Shown in pieces: positions 61,901-64,000 of a stretch of 64,000 nt of DNA; position 1 is the stretch's first letter; every line of letters begins with the position of its first letter. The notes beneath the pieces were generated by a model. It saw only the letters and a list, made by a program, of their open reading frames with translations. It did no database searches and was not told the DNA's origin. Origin of the DNA: Stromatinia cepivora. Lineage: Eukaryota > Ascomycota > Leotiomycetes > Helotiales > Sclerotiniaceae. Made by a program: the position numbers and the translations under genes. The DNA lies in assembly GCA_014898415.1 (NCBI GenBank), contig RCTD01000015.1, positions 558,001 to 622,000 on the forward strand. Direction: 5' to 3'.

Positions 61901-64000
61901 GGCGGCCTCATTATGCTTGTATAAAAGACTTATCAGGAGAAAGAATTAACCCCAAAACATTTGATGAAACACGGACAGATGTGATGAACAAGAATTCGTC
62001 TATAATAATCTAACCTCTTCAACAACTAGGCCGACCGTTCTGTCTCATAATTTCGGTGATTATGGATACGCCATCGTCGCCCGTCGGCGGTCTTCCACGA
62101 TTGGTTATGTCTCTCCATGTTCTTTGGGCGGGCTCTACGCTCGTTACCAAGCTTTCACGAGAGTTCGAAGTTAAAATAATACGGAAGGTTATTTTTTATC
62201 GATTTCATACGTTGTGCAGAAGCTTAAACCTGAGCAAAACTTTTCAAAGATCGATGTTAGGCTCAATATGGCAAGTACGATTGTGGGTCTATATAGTCAG
62301 GAATCATAGCTCCAATAATAAGATAACCCTCTTCACACCTACAATAATAACTCTTTCATCGAGACTCGAGAGGAGATTGATAGAAGTAAACTCGCGAGGG
62401 TCAAATATCCACTGTTAATTTAGGTTCAAACTATTGGTACCTCATCTTAGCGTGACTACTTATACCATAGACTTTATCTTAGATCCCCGTACCCTTGAAT
62501 CGCTGCAAATGAGAACAACATGTTAATCTTAATAAATCTTGATGGACTTCGAACACAAATCCCATTACTTTCAGTGAACAAAATAAACGAGGATTGATGA
62601 AGGGGGTAATACTGTATTCATTTTTACACGAGTTCTTTGAACTCTCGGTAGCACCTCCGGATCTTATGGGCATAAGGTATTATTAAATGGTTCTGTTGGC
62701 TCCATCGCAATTGTCTCCAGTTTTGATTGGTATTGGCAACCCCATAATTCCATTAATGGCCTTGCAGAACCTCGTACTTTTACCAAATCAAGCTGTTCTT
62801 CGTTATTTATCAAGCACTCAAGGTTATCGGGTCACCATTCTCAGAAATTATACTGCTCAACAATCTACATTTTGCTTACCATTAATCCTTGAAAAGTAGG
62901 TTAGGAAGACCGAAAAACGTCATGTCATTAATCAATTCGGCCCTTGGCTCCGATACATCATGATAAGTAAGGGAGAGATATTGGACAGCGGTCCATGCGA
63001 GCAATGCGAGTTCATTCACATCACAATTATGCAGACCATATGATACGACTGTGATAAAGCCAAAGAACACTCGACCCATCAGAACTTCGGAAGGAGCGGG
63101 GATTTTAGGGAAGAGCAAGTCTCTTTCCATCTTGAATACACAATGCGGAGCGACAACCCATCTACAATACTGTTTACATGGATGAGAAAATACGAGGCGA
63201 GTTGGGATGATTGGCCCTTCAATGCTTGGGAGGTCCCTTGAAGATGCACGTTGTAAATCCCCGCACGTGCAGATACCGCATATGTACTCCATAATGGACA
63301 CGCAGCGGGAGACAGTCGCAGCAAAAGACAGTCATGTGCTTTTCGAATCCAATGTCATTCATTGACTTACAGAGTAATGCCTGGGACCATGTCAACCGCG
63401 AACACCTCGATTTCTTAACGTCCCAGCCACCACGTCCGATTCGGTGATACGAAACAGGAAAAATGAAGAGGCTGGGATTGGATGAGTGTGTGATGATTAT
63501 AATTTGAGCTTTTGGAGTTGTCAGGCCGCTTTATCAAACCAAACCACGGTTAACTCGTTCGTTATAACTCATTGGGAATTACTGTCATACAATCCAGGGG
63601 GATCTAAACCCTGACAATTATCAATATTTTCACGTGGAAACAAACCTTGGAATATCCTTTGATTCAAAATTCCCTTGAGCTCAGTGCTCAACTAACCCAA
63701 CCAAACCTTGGTATTGAGAAAATGTTTTCACATTTCATGCTATGCTATTTTATCGCGGGGCTCCCGTTTCGGAAGTGACACAACATGATCGACTCGATTC
63801 CAGAATGGAGATAACGCAACACAAAAAAAAAGCATTTGTCTGCTTAATTAAGCTTATCCGTGCATACTCTCGTCTGGAAACTATTTGGTCACGTGAATAT
63901 ACACTAGCATGTATCATCGGAAAGAGATCCGTCAATTGCCTCAGCAACAGTTTGTTTCTCCACATCATCCAGAGCTTGCGAAAATACGCATGGCGAACAG
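58903..64000. other. Gene-poor right end
   Basis: About 5 kb without a supported gene. It has T-runs (59528-59540 and 59811-59821) and short frames. Apart from the coding-like scrap at 61092-61700, nothing has recognisable motifs. The frame at 62687-62899 begins with an ATG but shows no domain, and no gene clearly runs off the right edge. Confidence 0.5.
61092..61700 (+). other. Coding-like stretch, possibly decayed
   Basis: One plus frame reads MNDESFGKFYDRPSVVTNIV then VKPEILQHFDFK to a stop near 61295. A second, starting just before it, reads ILTHVDTFDPVVVRWLSHTI and ELHKFQVFYALMYVCLGDPG to a TAG at 61520. Composition is protein-like and the DNA is less AT-rich than its surroundings. A GTTAGT donor and ATTAG acceptor (about 61 nt apart) lie between the blocks, but splicing them gives a stop in the next exon. 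No family is recognised. Confidence 0.3.

Noticed and set aside
1..64000. tRNA and rRNA genes
   Set aside because: No cloverleaf with a proper B-box (GGTTCRANYCC) or rRNA-like segment was found by eye; a tRNAscan run would be decisive.

Overview
The window is nuclear DNA of a filamentous ascomycete. Genes carry several short introns of about 50-120 nt with GTRNGT donors, CT-rich tracts sit ahead of start codons, and the families present are typical of fungi: Zn2Cys6 regulators, a 2EXR protein, a bZIP factor and Nop16. The style suits a Leotiomycete such as the Botrytis/Sclerotinia group, but that placement is inference. Gene density is low: ten well-supported complete genes, one partial gene and a few decayed ones in 64 kb. 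Exon joins were worked out by hand from splice signals, phase and protein family patterns; none has been checked against RNA.

Left part (1-22.2 kb). A partial gene runs off the left edge. Then come the mitochondrial ADP/ATP carrier (2165-3776), a 12.4-kb stretch without protein genes, the mitochondrial phosphate carrier (16184-17361) and glutamate decarboxylase (20245-22220). The two carriers together bring ADP and phosphate to ATP synthase. The gap between them is the most unusual part of the window. From about 5.7 to 14.9 kb it reads as a very diverged tandem array with a unit near 580 bp. Each recognisable unit has a minus-strand TATA box with a CT tract to its left and, about 90-290 bp to its right, a plus-strand TATA box with a CT tract to its right. 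That is the layout of repeated divergent core promoters with no reading frame attached. The decamer TATAGGAGAG recurs in phase at 6105, 6697, 7275 and 7849, and a 9/10 match lies two units further on at 8983.

Middle part (23-47 kb). It holds a 1060-residue Zn2Cys6 regulator with a His-Asn repeat, two divergently transcribed genes for two-helix membrane proteins of similar layout, a 2EXR-domain gene whose start lies in a short upstream exon, a decayed sugar-transporter-like MFS pseudogene, Nop16 for 60S ribosome assembly, and a second Zn2Cys6 regulator of 895 residues.

Right part (47-64 kb). It holds a frame-broken unknown gene with a diverged 92-bp duplication, a second possible gene remnant, a five-exon aldehyde dehydrogenase with a likely mitochondrial presequence, and a bZIP factor. 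The last 5 kb contain only coding-like scraps.

The recognisable functions centre on mitochondrial energy supply (the two carriers), amino-acid and aldehyde metabolism (glutamate decarboxylase, aldehyde dehydrogenase) and transcription (three regulators). Nothing indicates a secondary-metabolite cluster.
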